Numbered from the stretch's first letter, positions 1-6,840 are shown. The stretch is 6,984 nucleotides of DNA from JBBRZF01 sp038236965 (GCA_038236965.1 JBBRZF010000177.1:1-6984); one strand, 5' to 3'. Notes: a model not told the origin generated them from the sequence alone. Program-made: numbers and translations.

Positions 1-1
1 C

Positions 2-124
2 AATGGCGCCGCGGAGGTCTCGATCCTGCGGCAGACCCGCCATAAGTCCCTGAACACGCTACGCAAATATATCCGGGACCGTTCGCTTTTCCGGGACAAC
101 CCTGCTGCCAAACTGGGGCTCTGA
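2..124 (+). CDS. Tyrosine recombinase/integrase, C-terminal end (5' part outside the window)
   Basis: Reading from base 2, forty codons run to a TGA at 122-124 and give the end of a tyrosine recombinase (phage-integrase) catalytic domain. These enzymes cut and rejoin DNA through a covalent phosphotyrosine. The stretch RQTRHKSLNTLRKYIR matches the last catalytic box: His14 of the visible fragment, then the nucleophile Tyr23 nine residues later, the normal spacing. The tail SLFRDNPAAKLGL is typical of a chromosomal integrase subfamily whose members end in a similar way. The residue before the catalytic His is usually Gly (TGH) but is Arg here, which may lower activity. The rest of the gene lies left of the window, so intactness cannot be judged. 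The family is secure; the exact subfamily and target site are unknown. Confidence 0.85.
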   Translation, partial: NGAAEVSILRQTRHKSLNTLRKYIRDRSLFRDNPAAKLGL

Positions 125-132
125 TCCAATGT

Positions 133-153
133 CCTAGCTAGGCCTAGGAGGCC
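133..153. repeat. Two abutting short palindromes just after the recombinase stop
   Basis: CCTAGCTAGG (133-142) is a perfect 10-bp palindrome. It overlaps GGCCTAGGAGGCC (141-153), a 5-bp inverted repeat around a 3-base centre. They begin nine bases after the recombinase stop codon. They could be a recombination or protein-binding site, or chance; there is no T-run that would make them a terminator. The symmetry is directly visible; any role is a guess. Confidence 0.3.
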
Positions 154-320
154 ACCGGCGTAATTCATACGGCTGACGTGAGCCAAATTGGTCTGCACTC
201 AGTTACCATCCCCAGACTCCGATGTATTCATAGAATCGGGATGTGCGGCGGTTCTGGAAGCGTCTTGCCCCTTGCGTTGCGCATTGCGGCAGGGTGCAAC
301 GGATTTGACAGGCGTTGCCT

Positions 321-461
321 ATGGGATTTATGCGCGTTTCGGTAGGAGGCCGCGCGTTGGCAGGCGGCTGCGAAGTGATCATCACGCATGTGGTGAGCGC
401 CGATCAGGTGATCGTGCGAGATCTCACAACCGGCGCCGTGCAGCAAGTCCCGATCCGCTAA
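321..461 (+). pseudogene. Possible N-terminal scrap of a TnsB/Mu-like transposase
   Basis: A 46-codon frame from ATG 321 (or ATG 330) to TAA 459-461 encodes a small beta-rich peptide including GGRALAGGCEVIITHVV and VIVRDLTTGAVQQVPI. The pattern of a 'value' strand followed by 'V-(I/L)-V-R-D-x-x-T-G-x-x-x-x-V-P-I' resembles the very start of large DDE transposases of the TnsB/TniA/Mu type, whose N-terminal segment sets a small beta domain before the helix-turn-helix regions. If so, everything after the first 45 or so residues is gone, because no continuation is visible in any frame downstream. The resemblance is from memory of family patterns and is weak; a random short open frame remains a real alternative. 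Confidence 0.3.
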
Positions 462-770
462 CGAAGGGGTTGACAATGCGTGTAATACGTTAGCCTTCAG
501 AATTGCAGCATTGTGGTCGCTACCCGCACTCATGGGAAGAGTGGCCCTGCTCATCTCCAAGGGGAGAGAGGGATTGCTGGATTGAAGTCCAGTATGCGCC
601 CGCGAACTAACCCCCGTCAACCTGTGTCGGTTTCTTCTCGAAGTCGTGCTGCATAGCCAACGCTACCGTCCGAGCACATGTGGGAACCCTTTCGGAGGAG
701 CATGCCGATCTGTCTCTCGGCGACCGCTGGTTCTCCGCTGCTACCAGCGGTCGCCGGCGCTCGTCGCTGA

Positions 771-875
771 GACGTGCAGCGCCTGGCCGGCCACGCCGAT
801 CCGCGTACTACCCGGCTCTACGACCGGCGTGACAAGAAGATCACGCGGAATATAGTAGAGAGGATTTCGATTTGA
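771..875 (+). pseudogene. Tyrosine recombinase remnant, C-terminal end only
   Basis: The frame from 771 to TGA 873-875 encodes DVQRLAGHADPRTT, then RLYDRRDKKITR and a short tail ending in VERISI. This is the final catalytic box of a XerC/integron-like tyrosine recombinase: His in LAGH and nucleophile Tyr in RLYDRR, nine residues apart, followed by the usual 'YDRR...VERI' tail. An in-frame TGA sits directly upstream (768-770), and no frame upstream of that gives the rest of the catalytic domain, so at least 250 residues are missing. A one-base deletion near 769 could explain the local stop, but the sequence before it still does not look like a recombinase. It differs in sequence from the C-terminus at 2-124 and cannot be the other half of the N-terminal piece at 6406-6840 without further rearrangement. 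Confidence 0.75.
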
Positions 876-1002
876 GCGTTACAGTGTTTTTACTAAGAGG
901 CGCCTGTCGAGGTGAGTGAATTCTCTCCATCACGAATGGAAGTCCGCTTCGGCATCATACTTGCGTTGGACAATTCTCTATCCAACAGTAGTCCGTCCTC
1001 TA

Positions 1003-1011
1003 TGGTACAAT
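1003..1011 (+). promoter_or_regulatory. Candidate extended -10 promoter for the 1049 gene
   Basis: TGGTACAAT at 1003-1011 fits an extended -10 element: TG, one base, then TACAAT (five of six to TATAAT). It lies 37 bases before the ATG at 1049. No good -35 box occurs 16-18 bases upstream. TTGGAC at 966-971 is a better -35 hexamer but is 34 bases away, too far to pair. A small inverted repeat TTGGA/TCCAA (966-970/981-985) lies upstream. In bacteria that use strict -35/-10 promoters this would be weak; it is offered because the rest of 876-1048 holds no gene. Confidence 0.35.
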
Positions 1012-1048
1012 CGGGACTATTCTGAGCCTCCATTTTGGCGGCTGTGAC

Positions 1049-2422
1049 ATGGACCCGGCAAAGCTTTTTGTCATTACACTCGCCGCCATCATCATTACAA
1101 TAATCGTGGTGGCCAGACGAGCGACTTTGCGGAAAACTTCGAGTCATCACTTGAGTGTAGATTCGCACACTGCAGGGCCTGAAAGCCGTTTAAGCCCCTG
1201 GCCCTTGAGCACGACTTCGGCTTCACGTCGTACCGCGATGACCCAAGCGACAACAGTTGAGTCACTCAGCCCCCCAGATTTGGTGCGTAATGCAAAGGTA
1301 GGTGTAACAGACCCACGACTCAGAACGGCTTTAATCCGGGAGTGTTGGGATGATATTAGAGTCATCTACGGTTTTACTGGTGCACAGGATTCTATGAGTG
1401 TAGAAGTCGAAGCTGTTCTCTCAGCACTTCTAGATCAAATTGACTATTACCCACACACCGTCACCATCTACACACTCGATGCATCATTGAACCCGATCTT
1501 AGAAGATCGATCGCCGCCGTTCTCAAGCATCAGCGAGCTTTGCTACGACCTAAAGAAAAAGGCAGAACTTGTGGCGTTCTGGACGTTTCAACCGGCTATA
1601 TCTATCAGATATGGCATGCCTCGGCGCTTTACTCCAGCGGACCCAAAATGTATTGCGCTATTGAGCCAGTTAGGCGATATGGTAGGTGGAGGATCGTACG
1701 CTGGACGGTCCCTGGATACCCACATGCGCCCTGTTGACGCACAGCTCCCGAGATATGGAGTTATAGGCGTTTTTTACAATCCGAAGAAAGATGACATTAA
1801 GGCACTATGTGAATTGCTGAGTGATCCTGACGCGTATTCCAGATTTGTGGCCACATGGGCTTTAGGACAAATGAGAGTGACCGATGACGTGGTCGAGGGT
1901 GCTGGCAAAGCGCTAACAGCCACATCACAGTCGGACGACGATTACGAAATTAGAAAGCTTGCTGCAGTCGCTTTATCCAGACTCTACGGTCGTCCTCTGG
2001 TCATGCCAGAGCGGCCACCGGTCCGGGATACTGCAACCAACAGCGCCAAAATGGAACCTGAACCTGAGGACGATCATATGGCTATCGATTCAGACGAACC
2101 AGTTTACTTCGTTGCCGAAATAGGTGAAGAAAGGCTTACAGGTTATCTTAACGACTATTCTTACGGCGGAGGAAAGCCATGCAGCCCTAATAATCCGATC
2201 TCTTTCAGAGACGAGAATGCTGTTGGCCGTAGCATCCTACCCCACCGTATTGACTCGATCGAAGTGCATGCATGGGACGGCGACAGTAACAACATTACTA
2301 TCAACATAGGGGCGCGAAAAATCAAGGGACAATTTTCCGGCGGCGTTCACTTGGTAACAGAGGACGAGAAAGTCTCCATCAGTGCTCATCCGTCGAAAGG
2401 ATTTATGTTGAAACGAATTTAA
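1049..2422 (+). CDS. Membrane-anchored HEAT-like protein with beta-rich C-terminal domain, function unknown
   Basis: I do not recognise this 457-residue protein. Residues 6-22 (LFVITLAAIIITIIVVA) form one membrane segment followed by Arg-Arg, which by the positive-inside rule places the bulk of the protein in the cytoplasm. Residues 26-80 are Ser/Thr-rich and probably disordered. Residues 80-245 form a mixed domain with no known motif. Residues 248-315 look like two HEAT-type helical pairs (KALCELLSDPDAYSRFVATW and the segment ending IRKLAAVALSRLYG), usually a protein-binding surface. A Pro/acidic linker (316-349) leads to a beta-rich domain (350-457) with many Gly, Asp and Asn. The start at 1049 is favoured because it includes the membrane segment, with GGCGG at 1038-1042 as a weak ribosome site; Met64 is the alternative. 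The frame is open throughout, and its codons look more AT-rich than those of its neighbours, which hints at separate acquisition. It stands alone between decayed mobile-element genes, so neighbours do not suggest a role. Confidence 0.8.
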   Translation: MDPAKLFVITLAAIIITIIVVARRATLRKTSSHHLSVDSHTAGPESRLSPWPLSTTSASRRTAMTQATTVESLSPPDLVRNAKVGVTDPRLRTALIRECWDDIRVIYGFTGAQDSMSVEVEAVLSALLDQIDYYPHTVTIYTLDASLNPILEDRSPPFSSISELCYDLKKKAELVAFWTFQPAISIRYGMPRRFTPADPKCIALLSQLGDMVGGGSYAGRSLDTHMRPVDAQLPRYGVIGVFYNPKKDDIKALCELLSDPDAYSRFVATWALGQMRVTDDVVEGAGKALTATSQSDDDYEIRKLAAVALSRLYGRPLVMPERPPVRDTATNSAKMEPEPEDDHMAIDSDEPVYFVAEIGEERLTGYLNDYSYGGGKPCSPNNPISFRDENAVGRSILPHRIDSIEVHAWDGDSNNITINIGARKIKGQFSGGVHLVTEDEKVSISAHPSKGFMLKRI

Positions 2423-2560
2423 TGGTGGTTTTTGAAGTCGCGATCTCCAACGGTCCCACCTGTTCGAGCGGCAGTGACTATCATTGCTTTGCGATCTCGG
2501 TAACGCAAGCCTGGTGTACCGGTTTGGTGGCATCGTATCCTCCATCACTCTTGAGCCTTA

Positions 2561-3130
2561 TGGCAGAGTCGCCCACTGGAGCGTATCTATCCGGTAGTCT
2601 TCGTCGACGGACTGCGCGTGTCGGTTCGCACCGATAAGGGCGTGATCAAAACATACGTCTACACCGTGTTAGGCGTTGGAGTTTCTGGCCGACAGGAAGT
2701 GTTAGGTCTTTGATTGAAGACACTGAAGGCGCCCGTTTCTGGCTCAAGGTGTTCACCGACTTGAAAGCTCGTGGCGTTCAGGATGTGCTCATCTTATGCG
2801 GCGACGGATTGATCGGCCTGCCCGAAGCAGCTCGTTCGGCTTTCCCCAACGTCGATGTCCAACTCTGTGTCGTGCACCAACTTCGCAACGCCACCAAGTG
2901 TGTGTCCTACAAAGATCGCAAGGCCTTTTGCGCCGATATGCGCCCCATCTACACCGGTCCCACGGTGGAGGCCGCAAAACTGCCTTTCGATCCTTTCTCA
3001 GATAAATGGACCGCGCGCTATCCCATGTCGGTGGCCTCCTGGAGCAAACACTGGGAGGATCTCACCACTTTCTACAAGTACCCGGTGGAACTCCGTCGTA
3101 TCGTTTACACCACCAACGCCATCGAAAGCT
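2561..3130 (+). pseudogene. IS256-family transposase remnant (frameshifted, both ends missing)
   Basis: This is the middle of an IS256-family (Mutator-like) DDE transposase. From 2561 the frame reads WQSRPLERIYPVVFVDGLRV up to RQEVLGL and stops at TGA 2708-2710. Restoring one G there (expected GLWIEDTEGARFW) continues into the frame that runs through VLILCGDGLIGLPEA, the VHQLRN box, VSYKDRKA, DKWTARYPM and YTTNAIESL. Likely catalytic residues are visible: Asp in FVDGL, Asp in GDGL and Glu in NAIES. The first 150 or so residues are absent: an in-frame TGA lies at 2552-2554, and 2423-2560 does not read as IS256 in any frame. The protein is cut after ESL at 3130, where a repeat-element copy begins; the visible frame then picks up PLLTILFTTR and a stop from that element. 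About 70-80 C-terminal residues are lost. Neither terminal inverted repeat is visible. It is certainly inactive. Confidence 0.92.
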
Positions 3131-3222
3131 TACCCCTATTAACCATCCTGTTTACAACACGTTAGGCGGTTAAAAACCAGTACGAGAGTAATCGTTTTGA
3201 CTTAGCAAATATTAGCATTTCG
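3131..3222 (-). repeat. Truncated copy of a 129-bp miniature element (92 bp left)
   Basis: Bases 3131-3222 are the reverse complement of 6841-6932, matching at 91 of 92 positions (the difference is A at 3154 against G at 6909). Identity ends sharply at both sides. The right edge (3222) is the true element terminus, the same CGAAATGC end as at 6841, and abuts an IS6 transposase remnant. The left edge lacks the 37 bases that form the other terminus in the full copy (6933-6969) and is fused directly to the IS256 remnant, with only the dinucleotide TA shared at the junction. This pattern fits insertion into the IS6 gene followed by a deletion that removed one element end together with the rest of the IS6 gene and the 3' end of IS256. 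Confidence 0.9.
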
Positions 3223-3564
3223 GAAAAATCCACTGTTCGACCCTGCTTGTCGACAGCACGATACAGGTATGTCCAGCGGCCCTTAACCTTAATTAACGTA
3301 TGTCTCGTCGCAGCGCCATGATCCGCCTACCGAACGGGCATACCGGTTCCAGCGCTTCTCAAATTCCGGGACGTACCGCTGGACCCACCGCAGAATCGTC
3401 GTGTGCGCCAGTTCAATTCTTCGCTCGCCCATCATGCTCACCAGATCGCGCGAACTCAGTTTGTACGTGAGATACCACCTGACGCACAGGATGACGACCT
3501 CGTCATCGAAGTGTAGTCCCTTGAACAGATCCGAAGTGGGCAGGCGAGCAGCCATTCCTGTCAT
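3223..3564 (-). pseudogene. IS6-family transposase remnant (N-terminal part, frameshifted)
   Basis: On the minus strand the frame from ATG 3564-3562 encodes the N-terminal 90 residues of an IS6/IS26-family DDE transposase: LFKGLHFDDEVVILCVRWYL, the helix-turn-helix around SSRDLVSMMGERRIELAHTT (about residues 37-56), LRWVQRYVPEFEKR, and the first catalytic Asp in WRCDETYV (Asp86). It then hits a stop at 3289-3291. Dropping four bases (an extra TTAA or AATT near 3288-3297) restores VKGRWTYLYRAVDKQGRTVD, the normal continuation, down to 3223, where the miniature element begins. The second and third catalytic residues and the other terminus of the element are gone. The start codon lies 42 bases inside the surviving terminal inverted repeat, the normal layout for this family. 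The position usually held by Val in W-R-V-DETYV is Cys. Confidence 0.92.
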
Positions 3565-3590
3565 TGTCCCAGCAGATCACAGCTCACGGA

Positions 3591-3606
3591 GTTTGCACCA
3601 GAACCC
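3591..3606 (-). repeat. Surviving terminal inverted repeat of the IS6-family element
   Basis: On the minus strand this reads GGGTTCTGGTGCAAAC. It closely resembles known IS6-family ends such as the IS257/IS431 end (GGTTCTGTTGCAAA) and lies just upstream of the transposase start. It marks the right boundary of the inserted element near 3606. The partner end is not in the window, so an 8-bp target duplication cannot be tested. Confidence 0.75.
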
Positions 3607-3626
3607 TTTTATCGGTGGACAAAAGT

Positions 3627-3647
3627 CCCCCGCCGCGGAAGCGGGGG
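3627..3647. terminator. GC-rich hairpin between IS6 end and Ig-like gene
   Basis: CCCCCGC (3627-3633) pairs perfectly with GCGGGGG (3641-3647) around a 7-base loop. On the minus strand the hairpin is followed by ACTTTTG, a short T-run, so it could weakly terminate transcription heading left; on the plus strand there is no T-run. It may equally be a leftover of decayed DNA. The stem is certain, the function is not. Confidence 0.35.
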
Positions 3648-3711
3648 GCAAGTTAGCTTTGTGTGGTCGTAGCACACACGAGTGGTCCGAACTATAGCAG
3701 GAAACCCCGTC

Positions 3712-3732
3712 GCACGTGATACGCTAACGTGC
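3712..3732 (+). promoter_or_regulatory. Inverted repeat in the leader of the Ig-like gene
   Basis: GCACGT (3712-3717) and ACGTGC (3727-3732) are perfect inverted repeats around nine bases, ending 18 bases before the chosen ATG at 3751. A second 6-bp stem TGTGTG/CACACA lies at 3660-3665/3673-3678. Either could be an operator or a leader hairpin. No convincing -35/-10 pair or Shine-Dalgarno sequence is visible in 3650-3750. Confidence 0.3.
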
Positions 3733-3750
3733 AGCATTTCCCGAGACTCT

Positions 3751-6117
3751 ATGCGGCAACTCACCCGTGCGGCCTTGACGATGGCGCCTTTTCTGCTTCC
3801 CTTCGTGATGTCGGGACAGGTCAATAACGTCAACACTCCCGGACTGTCCATTACCGGGTATCACTTCGTTCGTGAAGAGTTCTACTCGCGCACACAGTCG
3901 CTAGTAACCTACACGGTGGACCTCACTAACGATGGGCCAGCTCAACCTGCGGTGACGGCCACTGTCTTAAGCACGGTCACTGGACTTGGTATTTCTGGAC
4001 AGAACGTAATCCGTTTCCTCCGAGTGCCCGCCAACAGCGTAGTCACCAGCAAAGAGACCTTCACTCTCTTTGTGGACCGCACCGTCCCATTCAGCTTCAA
4101 TAACCTGCTGTGGCGACTGCAAGCCGACAAGTTGATCAGTGACGTCTCAGTCGGCAAAAACCTCCAGGTGCAAGCCACCATCACGCTGCCCGAGCCGGCA
4201 GGGAGCGGCGGGGCCGACATTACAGTGACCAGCAGCGATCCGGCAAGGGTCCTGTTGGGCCCATCGGGGCTTCAGCAGATTACTGTCCACATTGCTGAAG
4301 GCGTTACCACTGGATTCGTCGCCGTTGGTGGTTTGGATAGTGCCGGAACCGTCGCTGTGACGGCGAGTGGAGCCGGTTTCACTGGCACCGGCATTGTCAC
4401 GCTTAGTCCGACTGGCTTCGAACTCTCAGGACCAACTGGAATTGGCCAGAATTTTACACTCGGCCAGGGAGCCACAGCACTCATCGGGGTGATCCCCGTT
4501 CGATTGGACGCGGCAGGCCATGTCATCGAGGCGCAGACCTACTTTATGCCTTCCGGAAGCGTCACAGTCCACGTCTCCAGTTCGAATCCGGCTGCAGGCA
4601 CGCTAGCTCCCGGATCGGTGACGATCGGCGCCGGAACCAACGCTGGCGTTGTGACATTCACTGCTTTGAACACAGGCTCCACGACAATCAGTATCGATAC
4701 GCCGGCGGGCTTCAACTCGCCCGCATTGGGAGGTAGTCTGGTGGCAAGCGTTTTTGGAGGCCCGCCGACCGTCACCACGATTGTAGGCAAGGGACTGGAG
4801 GCAGTGGCCAGTATTTCACTCGGCGCCCCCGTTCAATCCGGCAATACTCCGATCACAATTACCAGCGACGATCCAACCCAGCTTCTCCTATCGGCAACCC
4901 CGGATGGGTTTGGCTCAGCTTCGATTACTCTGAATTTGCCGGCGTTCTCGACAGTGACTCCTGACTTCTACGTCTACGGACTGGCATCGAGTGGAACAGC
5001 TACCTACAGGGCATCCGCAGTTGGACTTCAGCCTGTCAAAGGCACCGTCGCCCTCCGCCCGTCCGGATTCATTCTGGTTGGCCCTGGTGGAATTGGCACA
5101 TCGAGTTTCTTCACAACTCCCCAAAATGGCGATACACCATTGGTCGTCCACTCGGCCCTGCTGAACACTGACGGGTCCTTCTCGGCGACACAGGCCGTCG
5201 CCGGGGGCAGCGCGGTGAACGTCGAGGTCGTTAGTTCTGACAAACAGGTTGGTGCAGTAACCAGTTCACCTGTACTTATCGTCGGCGGTTCAAGTAGCGG
5301 CCAAACCGCTTATCACCCACTCGGCAGTGGCACCACGACGCTATCACTGAAAACGCCGTCCGGCTTCGTCACGCCTACCCAGTTTCAAACGATCACTGCG
5401 ATAATTCCCTCGCGACTGTTGTCGTTAACCGGTGACGCATTCAACCCTGTCACGATCGGAAAGAATCTGGAAATTCCCGGCTTTATCAATTTTCCTCCCC
5501 AGGCAGTGCCACTGACAGTCACCTTAACCAGCAACAACCCGGCAATCTTGAAACTCGCCAACACGGCTACGGGTGCAGGGTCTGCTTCAATCCAGGTCAC
5601 AATACCGGCCGGCTCGACGATGGGCCTCTACTACATCCAGGCTTTCGGTAGTTCCGGGTCTGCCAGCTATACGAGTAGCGCGCCGGGATTCAACACCAGG
5701 GTGGCGGACCAGATCACGCTAGCGCCATCAGGAGTAGTCGTTTTTGGACCACTTGGGTTCTTAACCTTTCTGCACAAGCCAGTGCCGTACAACCTCAGCC
5801 TTGCGAACGGCCCTTCACATGTTATCGTCAGCATTGGCGTCCTCAATCCGGATGGTACCTTCCTCGGCACGGAGCAACTGGCCGGTGGCGAGCCCCTTTC
5901 GGTTCCACTCATCAATAGTGATTCGTCTATATCAACGGTGCCACAAGCGGCTTTAATCTTGCCCGGTGAGTACAGTGCCAATCTAACACTTACCCCGCTC
6001 AAAACCGGCCAAACAACGATCACGGTGACCCAACCACCGGGGTTCACAGCGCCGGCCCACGGGTTTACCATTCTTGACCAGCCCTTTACGTCCTTGGATG
6101 TCAAAGTCTCCCCTTAA
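3751..6117 (+). CDS. Secreted protein with three tandem Ig-like double units
   Basis: This gene encodes a 788-residue protein, probably exported. I chose ATG 3751 because it opens directly into a signal peptide (MRQLTRAALTMAPFLLPFVM, then SGQ); the frame extends to a GTG at 3682, but that would put 23 non-hydrophobic residues first. Residues 24-133 resemble the single adhesion-type beta domain with '(T)NDGPA...FTLFVDRTVPF' found at the start of such proteins. Three tandem units follow, opening with VGKNLQ (134), VGKGLE (345) and IGKNLE (569). Each holds two beta-sandwich segments: the first has '(S/T)SDPxxxLL...SGxAxYxxSAxG' and ends near 'L(S/R/A)PSGF' (about 218, 436, 658); the second ends near 'TT(I/L)SxxTPxGF' (about 316, 535, 761). 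There is no Cys-rich region, sorting signal or membrane anchor at the C-terminus, which stops shortly after the third unit. The family is common in Bryobacterales-type Acidobacteria, with no established function; adhesion or carbohydrate/surface binding is a guess. The frame is intact despite decayed flanks. Confidence 0.88.
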   Translation: MRQLTRAALTMAPFLLPFVMSGQVNNVNTPGLSITGYHFVREEFYSRTQSLVTYTVDLTNDGPAQPAVTATVLSTVTGLGISGQNVIRFLRVPANSVVTSKETFTLFVDRTVPFSFNNLLWRLQADKLISDVSVGKNLQVQATITLPEPAGSGGADITVTSSDPARVLLGPSGLQQITVHIAEGVTTGFVAVGGLDSAGTVAVTASGAGFTGTGIVTLSPTGFELSGPTGIGQNFTLGQGATALIGVIPVRLDAAGHVIEAQTYFMPSGSVTVHVSSSNPAAGTLAPGSVTIGAGTNAGVVTFTALNTGSTTISIDTPAGFNSPALGGSLVASVFGGPPTVTTIVGKGLEAVASISLGAPVQSGNTPITITSDDPTQLLLSATPDGFGSASITLNLPAFSTVTPDFYVYGLASSGTATYRASAVGLQPVKGTVALRPSGFILVGPGGIGTSSFFTTPQNGDTPLVVHSALLNTDGSFSATQAVAGGSAVNVEVVSSDKQVGAVTSSPVLIVGGSSSGQTAYHPLGSGTTTLSLKTPSGFVTPTQFQTITAIIPSRLLSLTGDAFNPVTIGKNLEIPGFINFPPQAVPLTVTLTSNNPAILKLANTATGAGSASIQVTIPAGSTMGLYYIQAFGSSGSASYTSSAPGFNTRVADQITLAPSGVVVFGPLGFLTFLHKPVPYNLSLANGPSHVIVSIGVLNPDGTFLGTEQLAGGEPLSVPLINSDSSISTVPQAALILPGEYSANLTLTPLKTGQTTITVTQPPGFTAPAHGFTILDQPFTSLDVKVSP

Positions 6118-6166
6118 TGCTCTGCGTCGTATGAACTGGAGAGTAGCAACTTGCTAAACTGACCCG

Positions 6167-6344
6167 GTGGAGAAACCAAAGATCTTCATCGGGTCCTCCA
6201 GTGAACGCCTGCCGGTCCGCGAGCGCTCCAGAACCTCCTCGCCGGCTGCTCTGAACCGGTCATCTGGGATAAAGCCGATTTTGCTCTAATCAGGGTGTTG
6301 CCAATTCGTTGATTCAGAAATTGGAGGCAGCACGGGAAGCCGCG
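6167..6344 (+). pseudogene. TIR-like nucleotide-binding protein remnant (5' part, two frameshifts)
   Basis: From GTG 6167 the frame reads VEKPKIFIGSSSERLPVRE, the characteristic start of COG4271/PF10137-type TIR-like proteins ('K-x-F-I-G-S-S-S-E'), several of which are NAD-degrading effectors in phage defence such as CBASS and Pycsar. It then runs off frame. Adding one base near 6223 gives ALQNLLAGCSEPVIWDKADF, and adding another near 6288 gives ALNQGVANSLIQKLEAAREA, together matching the first 60 residues of the fold (strand, helix, the 'W-(D)-x-x-x-F' strand, helix). The core that would carry the remaining strands and the catalytic Glu is absent; recombinase sequence takes over by 6406. It begins 49 bases after the Ig-like gene with no clear promoter or ribosome site. 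Assignment rests on the IFIGSSSE motif and the restored frames; the role in defence is inference from the family only. Confidence 0.65.
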
Positions 6345-6405
6345 ATGAGCGGCAGAGTCGTTCCGGCGCTCAATATCCTGGCGGCGGCCCCGCGACCTCC
6401 CAGAC

Positions 6406-6840
6406 ATGGCGTTCGTCCGTTTTTTGGGAATCGCCTGGCCCGAGCAAGCCACGGCCCTGCTCTCCGCCTCGATTAAAGATGTTCTGACTTTCCGTGACGA
6501 ACTGCTGGCCCGTGGGGCTGCGCCGAAAACGCTGAACCGCCGCATCAGCTCCATTTCCAGTTTTTATAAATACCTGGGTGCCGCGGCGGCCGAGCTCCGG
6601 CTTCCGATCACGATCCCGAATCCCGCGCATGCCCAGTTCATCTCGCGGGAATCGACTGACCCGCGTGAGGAGACACTCGCGCTGTCGGCCACGCGAGCCC
6701 GTCAGCTGATTGGATTGCCGGACGGCGAGTCCGTGCTCGACTACCGCGATCGCGCCATCCTGAAAACGTTTGTGTGGTCCGGCATTCGCCTGAGCACCGG
6801 GTGCCGGCTGAAGGTCTCCGACTTCCACCAAAACGGTTTG
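6406..6840 (+). pseudogene. Tyrosine recombinase, N-terminal half, cut by a miniature element
   Basis: The frame from ATG 6406 encodes 145 recombinase residues: a SAM-like core-binding domain (about 1-65, with FVRFLG, DVLTFRDELLARGAAPKTLN and ISSISSFYKYLG), a linker, and the start of the catalytic domain (ALSATRARQLIGL, VLDYRDRAILKTFVWSGIRL). Arg128 in SGIR is the first catalytic arginine, followed by TGCRLKVSDFHQ. At 6841 a repeat element interrupts the gene; the frame runs six more residues (RNANIC) to a stop supplied by the element. The rest of the catalytic box residues (Lys, His, Arg, His, Tyr) is missing from the window. The true start may be upstream, since in-frame codons before 6406 read RRPRDLPD, but the upstream join with the TIR-like remnant is unclear. 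Bases 6970-6984 could encode E-A-S-G-R, similar to what follows in relatives, so the gene may resume beyond the element. Confidence 0.88.

Larger units (their letters stand above)
125..770. other. Gene-poor stretch without a convincing intact gene
   Basis: I checked all frames on both strands. Several open frames of 60-130 codons exist on either strand, but they overlap one another, have arginine/serine/proline-rich low-information translations, and match no family I know. The only segment with a plausible origin is 321-461 (listed separately). Frame 1 near 609-680 and frame 2 near 695-745 give short peptides that look protein-like (for example EEHADLSLGDRWFSAA), but I could not assign them. 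They may be scraps of decayed mobile-element genes. I see no tRNA, rRNA, CRISPR array or clear terminator here. Confidence 0.5.

Noticed and set aside
188..620. Overlapping open frames of 101 and 130 codons on opposite strands.
   Set aside because: Low-information, basic or Ser/Pro-rich translations with no family resemblance and no ribosome sites.
2422..2637. A 71-codon frame whose ATG overlaps the stop of the 1049 gene (TAATG), suggesting translational coupling.
   Set aside because: Its second half runs out of frame over the IS256 remnant, and its translation has no recognisable features, so the overlap is most likely chance.
5667..6104. A 145-codon minus-strand frame inside the Ig-like gene.
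   Set aside because: It is the antisense shadow of a GC-rich coding region whose plus-strand frame has clear repeats and a signal peptide.
6144..6156. TAGCAA-C-TTGCTA palindrome after the Ig-like gene, resembling the TTGCTAAG ends of the miniature element.
   Set aside because: Only six or seven bases agree with the element ends and no further element sequence surrounds it; it is too short for a remnant and has no T-run for a terminator.
6370..6831. A 153-codon minus-strand frame opposite the recombinase fragment.
   Set aside because: The plus strand has clear recombinase motifs; the antisense translation has none.
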